In this document: piece after piece, positions 45,338 to 53,851 of the stretch
Layout of the letters: every line of letters starts with the position of its first letter
Position numbering within the stretch: position 1 is the stretch's first letter
From: Pseudoalteromonas sp. A601
GTDB lineage: Bacteria; Pseudomonadota; Gammaproteobacteria; Enterobacterales; Alteromonadaceae
Direction of reading: 5' to 3'
Length of the DNA stretch: 64,000 nucleotides
Assembly (NCBI RefSeq): GCF_002165575.1
Contig: NZ_MXQF01000001.1
Span: 186,001 to 250,000 of the forward strand
The notes under the pieces: generated by a model
The model's input: the letters and a program-made list of their open reading frames with translations, nothing else
Told to the model about the DNA's origin: nothing
Database searches by the model: none
Made by a program: the position numbers and the translations under genes

Positions 45338-48085
45338 ATGAATGAACCTACGCAGATTTCTTTAGCTAACTCATTGACGGTTAAACAGTCAACGAGTAAT
45401 GCTTGGCAACAAAGTGTGAACCTAAATGGGGAAACACTTAACGCTAAAAACATCACATTTGCCAAAGGCTCTGTGCAAATGGATATATTAGTTAATGATC
45501 ATTGGCAAACATTGCGTTTAGCGACCAGCCAATCACCAAGCAACATGCAAAAAATTCCTGCCGCTGAAATACAGTTAAGCACTGATGGCAAACAACTGAC
45601 TATTTTGCCAACACAAACATCATTAGCGCTTAATCAAGCAAAGCAATTACAGAGTTTACTTAATTTCATTCATTCCGGCAGCCAACTGAGCAATCAACCT
45701 TTCGCTGTTACTGTAGCCACTAAACCGACACCTAAAATACAAATAGCGCAGTTGAATGCCAGCTTACCGATAAATACAGAAGTGGCACAACTTCTACAGA
45801 GTGAGCAACCTTTAAAAGCAATCATCAATATGGAGCAAAAGGGGCTATTAAAGCTTGTGGTTATTAACCGTTTTGCTGATAACCTGCACCAACAGCCCAT
45901 CACAAAAGCTAAATTGGCGACATGGCTAGCAAAGCTCGCCCCGCAAGGTCAACTACAAAGGACGAATAACGCAGCGCAATTAACAATCCCGCAGCAAAAA
46001 AGCGCTTTTAATATTCCTATTAAACATACACAGGCGCAACAGCTAAGTGCAGAGCCTCAAGCAGTCAAAATAATAGCAACGAAAGACCAACTTACATTGA
46101 AATCCCTCACCAATGAGGTTGCTGTTGTGCTTAAAAATTCGTTGACTCAAACCTTTCATAGTTTAGTGAAAGCGCAACAAAGTGCTGCAATAACAAAAAT
46201 AACAACCGACGCCCCCCCTGTTCAAAGCCCTTTAATAAATGCCAGCAGCCCAATAAAGTCATGGTTAAAAGCCAGTTTTGCCGATTTAAAAACTCGGGTA
46301 AACGATGCTGTTCGTTACTTTGAAAATAAACCATTTAATCAATTAGCTGATAAAAATGATAATCCACTTAAAGCAGCTATTTCCTCAACGAGTAACGAAA
46401 AAGCGCCGAAACAATTAAGTTTGATCCCAAAATCAGTGTCGCAAATAAACTTAGCAGCTTTAGCTCGTGAGAATGTACCCCCACTTTTAACTGATATAAG
46501 TAAAGGCACCGCGTTACCTAAGCACTTCCATAGCGCTCCACCGCTGATACAACTATTTCAACAAGTTAAAGCGACATTGGCTAGTATCACTACACCAACA
46601 GCCAACCCTGTTGTAAGTAATAACAACCTATCAATCAGTAGCGGCAAAGCATCAATACCTCAGGCTGAAATAGCGGCTAAAGCTGATACAGCTAAAACGC
46701 CCGCTGTCGACAAAAAAATATCTTTTTCAACCACAGAGAAAGAGACTGCAAAAACACACAGTACAATAAACAAAGACATAACAAACACAAATACAGCAAA
46801 AGTGGATAGCCAATTCACCAACCAAAAAAACAGCTCAACGATTAACTCCCCTCTAATTGCTAAAAATAGCAATGCGCCATTAATTGAAGTTAAAAATCCT
46901 AATACGGTGAGTCAATCAGTTAGTGAAACAGCAAACAAGTTAAAACAAGCATCGACAGTTAATAAAAAGCTAGCAAGCAACCCTAACTTTACAAAGACCA
47001 CAGACAAAGTAAACATTCACTCTAGCAGCGTAAATGAAACGAGCAAAACCCAAAAACTTGCTTCAGTGTCGCCTACACTTATGGTGCAAACTCAAAAGGA
47101 AAACATCAAAGCACCTTTAACTGCCACACCAGTGCGCAGCCAAGTTACCCTCCCGATAGAAGCAAAGCTGACGGCTCCATTACTAAACATAGCAAAACCA
47201 CAATTGCAGTCCTCATCAAATGCAGCTACTGGCAGTGAAAATAATTCAACAAAAATAGATTTAAGCCAAAAAATAGAACAACTAGCGCAGGGGAAAATAA
47301 GCGATAATGTGGATCTAAATCGACTTGTTAACCAGGCATTTAATCGAATGATAAACAGCCAATCCGCTCACCCTTCAATTGTACAACGAGAAATATTGAG
47401 CCTTATTTCACCGAATAGTCTCTCAACAAGCGCGATGCAACAAAGCTTTAGCCAAGCAATCGAAAATTTGAGTGTCGCAATTTTGGCAGCCCCGGCACTG
47501 AATAATATTAGTGCCTTGAATTTTACTGGCCAAAGCTCAGTTGATGCTTTACTACAAGTGTTAGTGCCGAATTTTAAAGCTGTGAACAGCGAAAAACTTC
47601 AAGAGCAATTACAACAAGCCAGCAGCCAAACTCTGGCAGCAGAGCTTGGGCAAATTAAAAGTAATATTAGCCAAGTTGCCACCACAGCTGTTAATCAACA
47701 AACGGATAGTAATGCGCTTGTGCAGTTTTTTTTACCTATGCGACTTCCGCCGGACGCTGCGCAAACTGAAATATCACTTGGCCAATATAAAAAACCAAGT
47801 AAAGATGAACCCGAAGGAAAAGACGTTTGGTTTGTGCGTTTAAATTTTGATTATGCAACTCTTGGCCAGCTACAAATCACCGCCGAGCTGATGGATAAAG
47901 CTTTAGATTGTAAGCTACTCGCTTCAAGCCAAGAGGTAACAGCAATAGCCCACCCACACTTAGAGAGCCTACGTCATAAATTATCAGCACACGGTTTGCA
48001 AGTGGGCGAATTAAATTTAAGCCAAGGTGCACCACAACACCAAGCTTTTTATCAGTCCCATGCAATTATCAATATTAAGGTTTGA
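45338..48085 (+). CDS. FliK-like flagellar hook-length control domain protein
   Basis: This 915-residue protein has a long low-complexity, Ser/Thr/Asn/Lys-rich region (about 330-640) and a C-terminal Flg_hook (FliK) domain (about 790-890, with DVWFVRLNFDYATLGQLQI and LSAHGLQVGELNLS). FliK proteins measure hook length and switch export specificity through FlhB. This copy is not in a hook operon, so it is probably an accessory or second FliK. It is followed without a gap by a free-standing FlhB C-terminal-like protein (the next start lies 2 bp after its stop), which suggests the two interact. A similar pair lies between the che and ccm genes in Pseudomonas, as I remember. Confidence 0.85.
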   Translation: MNEPTQISLANSLTVKQSTSNAWQQSVNLNGETLNAKNITFAKGSVQMDILVNDHWQTLRLATSQSPSNMQKIPAAEIQLSTDGKQLTILPTQTSLALNQAKQLQSLLNFIHSGSQLSNQPFAVTVATKPTPKIQIAQLNASLPINTEVAQLLQSEQPLKAIINMEQKGLLKLVVINRFADNLHQQPITKAKLATWLAKLAPQGQLQRTNNAAQLTIPQQKSAFNIPIKHTQAQQLSAEPQAVKIIATKDQLTLKSLTNEVAVVLKNSLTQTFHSLVKAQQSAAITKITTDAPPVQSPLINASSPIKSWLKASFADLKTRVNDAVRYFENKPFNQLADKNDNPLKAAISSTSNEKAPKQLSLIPKSVSQINLAALARENVPPLLTDISKGTALPKHFHSAPPLIQLFQQVKATLASITTPTANPVVSNNNLSISSGKASIPQAEIAAKADTAKTPAVDKKISFSTTEKETAKTHSTINKDITNTNTAKVDSQFTNQKNSSTINSPLIAKNSNAPLIEVKNPNTVSQSVSETANKLKQASTVNKKLASNPNFTKTTDKVNIHSSSVNETSKTQKLASVSPTLMVQTQKENIKAPLTATPVRSQVTLPIEAKLTAPLLNIAKPQLQSSSNAATGSENNSTKIDLSQKIEQLAQGKISDNVDLNRLVNQAFNRMINSQSAHPSIVQREILSLISPNSLSTSAMQQSFSQAIENLSVAILAAPALNNISALNFTGQSSVDALLQVLVPNFKAVNSEKLQEQLQQASSQTLAAELGQIKSNISQVATTAVNQQTDSNALVQFFLPMRLPPDAAQTEISLGQYKKPSKDEPEGKDVWFVRLNFDYATLGQLQITAELMDKALDCKLLASSQEVTAIAHPHLESLRHKLSAHGLQVGELNLSQGAPQHQAFYQSHAIINIKV

Positions 48086-48087
48086 TC

Positions 48088-48393
48088 ATGAGTGATTCAC
48101 AACATAAATCAGCCATTGGTTTATTATATGAAGCAGGTAGAGCGCCTACCGTCTCCAGTAAAGGGTTTGGTGAGTTAGCACAACAGATAATCAAAACAGC
48201 GAAAGAAAAAGGCATATTAATTCATCAGGATGAAGCACTTGCTAAAACGCTTTCGCATTTAGAACTTGGCGAAGAGATACCTAAAGAACTCTACTACGTA
48301 ATTGCTGAGCTTATTGCATTTTCATATGTACTTCGAGGTAAGTTTCCACCTGGCTGGGAAGATTTTCAGGGTAAGTTAAATATTAAGGCTTAA
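48088..48393 (+). CDS. Free-standing FlhB C-terminal-domain-like protein (FlhX/FhlB type)
   Basis: This cytoplasmic protein of about 101 residues matches the part of FlhB after the autocleavage site: SAIGLLYEAGRAPTVSSKGFG here lines up with SVALKYDTERAGAPIVLAKG in the FlhB at 62606-63736, and both end in a VIAELIAFSYVL / AVAQVLAYVF helix. The membrane part and the NPTH cleavage motif are missing. Such proteins (for example FlhX of Campylobacter) can replace the cleaved FlhB C-domain in export switching. ATG 48088 is 2 bp after the FliK-like stop; TTG 48082 is a possible alternative start. Confidence 0.88.
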   Translation: MSDSQHKSAIGLLYEAGRAPTVSSKGFGELAQQIIKTAKEKGILIHQDEALAKTLSHLELGEEIPKELYYVIAELIAFSYVLRGKFPPGWEDFQGKLNIKA

Positions 48394-48419
48394 ACGCAGT
48401 AAGTAAAAATTGAATTAGC

Positions 48420-48447
48420 AAAAAGGCGCTATTTAGCGCCCTTTTTG
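48420..48447. terminator. Bidirectional terminator between FlhX-like and DUF2802 genes
   Basis: AAAAAGGCGCTA pairs with TAGCGCC(C)TTTTT around a three-base loop, with T-runs on both strands, separating convergent transcripts. Confidence 0.9.
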
Positions 48448-48834
48448 ATTATGTAACGACATAAGTAATTCAGCTTCTGCACGAGGTAATTCGCATTCAC
48501 GAATTATCTCTTCGATATCAGCGCCTAATTCCACCATTTTCACTGCACGTGAATAAATTTTAGCATCAGGATCATCGTATTTTTGTGCATCTTGCTGTTG
48601 CGCTAGCTCTTGATTGCGCTGCTCAACAGCAACTAACCTTTTACCAATACTCAGCATGCCCGCACGCATTTCAGCAACTTCGCTGCGTAAAATGCTGTTT
48701 TGTTGTAGCGTATCTGTAAGCTGTTTTTGGATTTTAGCCTCACCATGCGATATTTTTTTATTCAAGCTATATAAAATAACAAAGCACACAAGGATTAAAC
48801 CCAGTGCGCTTATAACTAAAGAGAGTAGTAACAT
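48433..48834 (-). CDS. DUF2802 domain membrane-anchored coiled-coil protein
   Basis: This 133-residue protein has an N-terminal TM helix (about 2-22), a coiled coil (about 25-80, heptad-like, with QNSILRSEVAEM) and a C-terminal DUF2802 segment (YSRAVKMVELGADIEEIIREC and LPRAEAELLMSLH, helix-turn-helix-like). It closes the chemotaxis operon after cheW in this and related genomes. The function is unknown; its conserved place suggests a role in the polar chemotaxis/flagellar machinery. Confidence 0.82.
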   Translation of the reverse strand: MLLLSLVISALGLILVCFVILYSLNKKISHGEAKIQKQLTDTLQQNSILRSEVAEMRAGMLSIGKRLVAVEQRNQELAQQQDAQKYDDPDAKIYSRAVKMVELGADIEEIIRECELPRAEAELLMSLHNQKGR

Positions 48835-48850
48835 AGTTTATCCGTCAGCA

Positions 48851-49348
48851 TTAAATATTGCTTAACTCATCCCACTCTTCATCGTTTAATAGCTTATTTA
48901 AATCAACCAAAATCAAAAGTTCCCCATCACGGTTACTCACACCCTGAATAAACTTAGCACTTTCTTCAGTGCCAATATTCGGTGCGCTATCAATTTCTGA
49001 GCTACGTAAATAAACAACTTCAGCCACACTATCAGCCAAAATACCAATTACCTGCTCTTCCGCTTCGATAATTAATACCCGTGAGTTATCTGTTGTTTCA
49101 GCAGAAATTAAACCAAAACGAGCACGAGTATCTATCACGGTAACCACATTACCACGTAAGTTGATAATACCAAGTACATAGCTTGGCGCACCTGGTACAG
49201 GGGCTATTTCGGTATAACGCAAAATCTCTTGAACTTGCATCACGTTAACGCCGTATGTTTCTGATTCCAGTTTAAATGTTACCCATTGCAATACTTCATC
49301 ATTACTATCGGCATTTTTACTGTTTGATACTAGTCTTTCTTCACTCAT
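48851..49348 (-). CDS. cheW: Chemotaxis coupling protein CheW
   Basis: CheW links chemoreceptors to CheA. The protein has about 165 residues with the CheW SH3-like double barrel: QWVTFKLESETYGVNVMQVQ, VPGAPSYVLGIINLRGNVV and VDLNKLLNDEEW. I chose ATG 49348 because GGAG stands seven bases upstream; the GTG at 49378 would overlap the parP end by 11 bp. It follows parP. Confidence 0.95.
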   Translation of the reverse strand: MSEERLVSNSKNADSNDEVLQWVTFKLESETYGVNVMQVQEILRYTEIAPVPGAPSYVLGIINLRGNVVTVIDTRARFGLISAETTDNSRVLIIEAEEQVIGILADSVAEVVYLRSSEIDSAPNIGTEESAKFIQGVSNRDGELLILVDLNKLLNDEEWDELSNI

Positions 49349-49367
49349 GCTATTACTCCGAATATCG

Positions 49368-50150
49368 TTACTGCTCACGGCTATCTAAGCCCTGCTCCAG
49401 TAATTGATTTAAATTTTCTACATCAATTAAGGCACACATTTTTTCTTTAATGACGCCAGCCAACCATGGTCGTTTACCGGTTTTAGCTCGCCATTTAACA
49501 TCTTCTGTACGCAGGGTTATATTATTAACAAGCTTCTCAGCTAATAATCCCCACTGACTATCACCAAGCGTTATTAAATATTGATAGTTTAGTTTCTCTT
49601 CTAATTCTTGAGTGTATTTCTCTGGCATTACCCACCGAGCGGTATCAACCACATTGAGGTTCTCATCACGGTTAAGCATAACCCCTTTGAACCACTTGGG
49701 CTTACCAAACAATTGATTCACATCGCCCAATTGATGAATGCCACCCAATGCCTTAAGGGGCACAGCTAATGTAAGCCCTGCCACTTCGAAAAATAATGCC
49801 TGGAATTCACCGTCAAAATAATCCTGCTGTCGCTCAGTCGGGGTTTTAGCATGTGTAGCTAGAGCATCACTGGCAATATTATCTATATCTTTGATTTTAG
49901 CTTGAATTTGCGGTTTCTCAAGCGCTGTTTTGGTATCTTGTGGTATTTCTTGGGGTTCTTCAAGGGCGTGCTCTTGAACAATTACCTGCTTAGCAGCTTT
50001 TGCTGGCATCTGAGTCTGCTTTTGAACTGGCCCTACTTGTTCAAGTAATTTTGCGACAGGTTCTAAGTCTGTATTCTCATCTTCTTCGCACAGCAAAGCA
50101 CCCAAGTACTGGGTCATCACTTTTTCATTAGCAAACAATTGTTTACTCAT
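49368..50150 (-). CDS. parP: CheW-domain protein ParP
   Basis: ParP tethers chemotaxis arrays to the cell pole with the ATPase ParC and binds CheA, as shown in Vibrio. The 260-residue protein has an N-terminal variable region (about 1-115, acidic with Gln/Lys/Pro) and a C-terminal CheW-like domain (about 118-250, with FFEVAGLTLAVPLKALGGI and AGVIKEKMCALIDVENLNQLL). It lies between parC (3-bp gap) and cheW, the arrangement known from Vibrio and Pseudomonas. The name is by synteny and domain layout. Confidence 0.88.
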   Translation of the reverse strand: MSKQLFANEKVMTQYLGALLCEEDENTDLEPVAKLLEQVGPVQKQTQMPAKAAKQVIVQEHALEEPQEIPQDTKTALEKPQIQAKIKDIDNIASDALATHAKTPTERQQDYFDGEFQALFFEVAGLTLAVPLKALGGIHQLGDVNQLFGKPKWFKGVMLNRDENLNVVDTARWVMPEKYTQELEEKLNYQYLITLGDSQWGLLAEKLVNNITLRTEDVKWRAKTGKRPWLAGVIKEKMCALIDVENLNQLLEQGLDSREQ

Positions 50151-50153
50151 TAA

Positions 50154-50924
50154 TTAACCTTGCTCAATCAAATAATCTAATAACGCACGATAGGCAAATA
50201 CACCACGTGAACGAGGGCAAAATTGAATTGGCACTTGTTGTGCTAAGCTTGCATCTCGAAATTTGGTATCGACAGGTATAACACCTGGCCAAACTTTATC
50301 ATTATACGTTTTTTGCAACGTTTTATATGCTTCTAACGACGCATTTGTGCGCTTATCGTACATTGTTGGGATGATGGTATATTGATACTGCTTTGATTGC
50401 GAGCTTTGCATCAATTCCATTGTACGCATCATACGATCTAAGCCCTTTAAGGCTAAAAACTCAGTTTGTACTGGCACTAAAATGCGTTCACTCGCCGCAA
50501 GTGCATTGACCATTAAGACCCCTAAAACGGGTGGGCAATCCAAGATTGCATAGTCATAATGCTCACTGATTTTGGCTAACGCTTTTTTTAAAATAAGCCC
50601 CATACCAGTTTTATTGCCCATACTGCGATCAAGGGTAGCAATGGCCATTGTCGCAGGCATTATATCTAAATTAGCAATATTTGACGGACACAGTGATTGC
50701 AGTATTTCTTCACTTTGCATGGTATTGCCGCGAGCGAATATATCATAAACACTGACTTCTAAATCTTCAGAATCGATACCAAAATAGTAAGTCAAAGAGG
50801 CATGCGGATCAGTGTCTATCAATAACACACGCTTTCCCTGCAATGCTAATGTACCAGCAAGGCTTACCGCAGTTGTTGTTTTACCTACGCCACCTTTTTG
50901 ATTCGCCACCGTCCAAATTTTCAC
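50154..50924 (-). CDS. parC: ParA-like ATPase ParC (chemotaxis array positioning)
   Basis: ParC is a polar ParA-family ATPase that distributes chemotaxis arrays. The 256-residue protein has the deviant Walker A KGGVGKTT (10-17), the Walker A' (LDCPPVLG) and a conserved second domain. It is chromosomal and sits in the che operon, so it is not a plasmid partition protein (no parB). It starts 11 bases after the motD stop. Confidence 0.9.
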   Translation of the reverse strand: MKIWTVANQKGGVGKTTTAVSLAGTLALQGKRVLLIDTDPHASLTYYFGIDSEDLEVSVYDIFARGNTMQSEEILQSLCPSNIANLDIMPATMAIATLDRSMGNKTGMGLILKKALAKISEHYDYAILDCPPVLGVLMVNALAASERILVPVQTEFLALKGLDRMMRTMELMQSSQSKQYQYTIIPTMYDKRTNASLEAYKTLQKTYNDKVWPGVIPVDTKFRDASLAQQVPIQFCPRSRGVFAYRALLDYLIEQG

Positions 50925-50935
50925 ATCACACCTTA

Positions 50936-51892
50936 TTATTGTTCATTGCGCGTTGTAATTCGTATACCGCCATGTGGTAATTGAATTACTTTAATCGTGT
51001 TATCGTCCGAAGGCAATTCAATTACTTCAGGTTCAGCTTTTTCTTCTTCAAGATCTCCTTCTCGGGGCGTTTCTTGCTCTGGTAAGCCATACTTAGATAA
51101 TGCAACCACTACTTTTCTATTCTCAGCGCGGCCTTGCTCTGTACTATTATCTGCAAATGGCGAATATTGCCCGTAGCCTTCAATAGCCATTCTAGCTGGG
51201 TTAATTCCCAGAGATTCAAGTTCAACTAAAATTGAGGTTGCCCGCGCAACAGAAAGCTCCCAGTTAGAGCGAAATATTTCGTTTCGAATTGTTTCGTTAT
51301 CTGTGTACCCACGCACTCTGACATAATTATCAACCGGTGCGATAATATCGTTAACCATACCAATCACGGTTTTAGCGCGACTATGTGCAACCGCACTGCC
51401 GCTTGAAAATAACATGCCTGAGCTCAGCTCTATGATCAGCCAGTCTTGGTGCAGCTCTAGGCTCGCCTCACCATCGCGAATTTCGTCAATCAGCGCTGAT
51501 TGTAATTTGGTTAATAAGCTATCTAAAGGCTTGCCTAAATGCTTTTGTTTGATATTACTGGTATCGCTTTGCCCATCAAGTAGCTCTGGACCTGCTTCTT
51601 GCTTTTGGATACTTTCACCATATAGCAACTCTTTTTCTGGGCTAACTCTATCAGTTAATAAACCTGTCCCCGTCACTCCGGTGCCCTCTTGACTATGCTG
51701 ACGCGCAGATTGATCGAATACTTGCTCTAATGAGTCTGATAAAATTTGAAAGCTTTCTTCTTTATTAATAGCAATTGCATACATCACCACAAAAAACGCA
51801 AACATAATAGTCATGTAATCTGCATAGGAGACTAACCAACGCTCTGTGTGCTGATTGTTGCTAGGTTGATGACGAAGTCGGCGACGGATCAT
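50936..51892 (-). CDS. motD: Flagellar stator protein MotD (MotB/OmpA family)
   Basis: This is the peptidoglycan-binding stator subunit. The 318-residue protein has an N-terminal TM (about 24-42) with the proton/ion-binding Asp25 in SYADYMTIMF. A periplasmic linker and an OmpA C-terminal domain (about 175-275, with VRVRGYTDNETI and NWELSVARATSILVELESLG) follow. It has a long charged C-terminus. It is paired with motC (3-bp gap). In Pseudomonas such MotCD stators support swarming; here it may be the second stator set of the cell. Confidence 0.93.
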   Translation of the reverse strand: MIRRRLRHQPSNNQHTERWLVSYADYMTIMFAFFVVMYAIAINKEESFQILSDSLEQVFDQSARQHSQEGTGVTGTGLLTDRVSPEKELLYGESIQKQEAGPELLDGQSDTSNIKQKHLGKPLDSLLTKLQSALIDEIRDGEASLELHQDWLIIELSSGMLFSSGSAVAHSRAKTVIGMVNDIIAPVDNYVRVRGYTDNETIRNEIFRSNWELSVARATSILVELESLGINPARMAIEGYGQYSPFADNSTEQGRAENRKVVVALSKYGLPEQETPREGDLEEEKAEPEVIELPSDDNTIKVIQLPHGGIRITTRNEQ

Positions 51893-51895
51893 AAA

Positions 51896-52660
51896 TTAAT
51901 TGGCTAATAGATTAGGTCGTTCAACTCGGTAAGCTTCTAGTTTTAGCTCAATATTAGCAGGGCTATCGCCTTGGCTGATGGCTATAATTCCTTCCGCGAG
52001 TAGCTCATGAAACAACATTTTTTGCTCAACTTGTTGCTTTAATTTATTTGCCATAGGTAAAAACAATAAGTTTGCTAAACCAACACCATAAATTGTCGCT
52101 ATAAACGCAGTAGCCACCCCGGCACCTAGCTTTTGCGGCTCGGTAATAAATGACATAGCCTGAATAAGTCCAAGTACTGCACCTAAAATACCAATTGTTG
52201 GGCTATAACCGCCTAAAGCTTCATAAACACGGCTTGCTTCAAGTAGTCGCTCGCGCTCTAGCAACAAATCAATTTCAAGCGTATCACGCAGCTTTTTCTC
52301 ACTCACACCATCGATAAGTAAGCTGAGGCCTTTTGCTGCATAACTATCAGGGTGAGTCAGCGCCGTATCTTCAAGTGATAAATACCCTTCTTGGCGCGCT
52401 TTGTGGGACCAGCTTTTAACCTCTTCAATGGCTGCGTCAATATCATGACGAGGGGGGAAGAAAACCCAGTAACTAATTTTTAGGGCTTTTAAAAAAGTGC
52501 TTAAGGGCGATTGTAGCATGACTGCCCCCAAGGTTCCGCCTAGTACAATGATCAGTGCAGGGCCGTTAAATAAAGCAGCAACAGCACCGCCTTCTAATGT
52601 ATAGCCAAGAGCTATTGCACCTAACGCAATTACTAGCCCTAAGATTGATAGCTTATCCAC
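51896..52660 (-). CDS. motC: Flagellar stator protein MotC (MotA family)
   Basis: This is the ion-channel stator subunit. From GTG 52660 the protein has about 254 residues ([14 protein letters not shown], the usual MotA/MotC start), with four TM helices and the cytoplasmic loop that contacts Fli[21 protein letters not shown] and the [20 protein letters not shown] segment are family marks. The upstream GTG at 52672 would enlarge the cheB overlap. It overlaps the cheB end by 8 bp. Confidence 0.92.
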   Translation of the reverse strand: MDKLSILGLVIALGAIALGYTLEGGAVAALFNGPALIIVLGGTLGAVMLQSPLSTFLKALKISYWVFFPPRHDIDAAIEEVKSWSHKARQEGYLSLEDTALTHPDSYAAKGLSLLIDGVSEKKLRDTLEIDLLLERERLLEASRVYEALGGYSPTIGILGAVLGLIQAMSFITEPQKLGAGVATAFIATIYGVGLANLLFLPMANKLKQQVEQKMLFHELLAEGIIAISQGDSPANIELKLEAYRVERPNLLAN

Positions 52661-53786
52661 AACCAATCTCACGTACTAATCGAGTTGCCACATCATTTAA
52701 TGCAATACTAGCACTAGCAAGCCCTGCAGCAGCAACAGCTTGTGGCATACCATAAACCACACTGGTGCTCTCATCTTGGGCCCAAATCGTTGCACCTACT
52801 TGTTTGAGCATCCGCGCACCATCGCGGCCATCAGCCCCCATTCCTGTGAGTACCACCGCCAAAACATCTCCTTGAAAAGCTTTTGCAGTACTAGCAAATG
52901 TCACATCAACACTGGGTTTATATGTGATACGCGCACTGTCGTCTTCAAATACTCTTAACGTTCGATTACCACCACGCCCTTCAATCAACATTTGTTGGCC
53001 ACCTGGAGCTAAGTAAGCCGTACCGGGCATTAACTTATCACCCTGTTGCGCTTCTTTCACTTGAATTTTACACAAACCATTTAAGCGGGCTGCAAATGCT
53101 GGGGTAAACGCAGCAGGCATATGTTGAATAAGCAAAATGGGATGCGGAAAATTCGCTGGTAATCGAGTCAAAATAGTTTGTAATGCGACAGGCCCACCGG
53201 TTGACGTACCTATCGCTACAATTTGATATTTTTTACCTGAGGCACGCACTGACGCAGCGCTTGTATCAGCGGGGGGCGCTGAGCGACTAAAACTGCGATC
53301 TGGCTGCGTAATACTCGCCCTTGGAGCTGTTTCTTTATTAACTGATGGCTTATTTATACTCGTAGTTGGGCGGCTAAATCTTGATAAACGTCTACGCCCG
53401 ATTTCTTTTACTTTGTTTTGTAAAAGTTTAATCGCATCTTCGTTATTACGCGCAATGTCTTCAAACTTCTTCGGTAAGAAATCTAAGGCGCCAGCATCAA
53501 GCGCATCCAACGTCGCGGTTGCTCCATCACGAGTCAGCGACGAAAACATCAAAATAGGAGTCGGGTTTGCAGCCATGATTTCTTTCACGGCACTAATTCC
53601 ATCAAGCACCGGCATCTCGACATCCATCGTGATGACATCAGGGCGAAGTTGGCGCGCTTTATCGACTGCTTCACGGCCATTAACCGCAAAACCAATTACA
53701 TCAATGTCCTTATCTTGTTCTAGAATTTCGCTCACCCTGCGGCGAAAAAAACTCGAATCATCAACAACTAATACTTTAACTGCCAT
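52653..53786 (-). CDS. cheB: Chemotaxis methylesterase/deamidase CheB
   Basis: CheB demethylates glutamyl-methyl-esters on chemoreceptors. The 377-residue protein has a receiver (about 4-115, Asp55 in ITMDVEMP) and a linker (about 130-190). The methylesterase domain follows, with the catalytic Ser in [10 protein letters not shown], His in LIQHMP and Asp in GMGADGRDG. It is phosphorylated by CheA. cheR is not in the window. Confidence 0.96.
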   Translation of the reverse strand: MAVKVLVVDDSSFFRRRVSEILEQDKDIDVIGFAVNGREAVDKARQLRPDVITMDVEMPVLDGISAVKEIMAANPTPILMFSSLTRDGATATLDALDAGALDFLPKKFEDIARNNEDAIKLLQNKVKEIGRRRLSRFSRPTTSINKPSVNKETAPRASITQPDRSFSRSAPPADTSAASVRASGKKYQIVAIGTSTGGPVALQTILTRLPANFPHPILLIQHMPAAFTPAFAARLNGLCKIQVKEAQQGDKLMPGTAYLAPGGQQMLIEGRGGNRTLRVFEDDSARITYKPSVDVTFASTAKAFQGDVLAVVLTGMGADGRDGARMLKQVGATIWAQDESTSVVYGMPQAVAAAGLASASIALNDVATRLVREIGCG

Positions 53787-53851
53787 TGGCGTACTCTTGT
53801 TAAATTTTATCTACAGGAGCCAGTGGCTCCCATAAAAAGATAAAGATTACT

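Noticed and set aside
45650..47250. Long reverse-strand open stretches within the FliK-like gene
   Set aside because: They are shadows of a long low-complexity coding frame with no start signals or recognisable product.
50154..50924. Plasmid-type ParA, suggesting an integrated element
   Set aside because: It lies within the che operon between motD and parP, with no parB, replication or transfer genes; it is the chemotaxis ParC.
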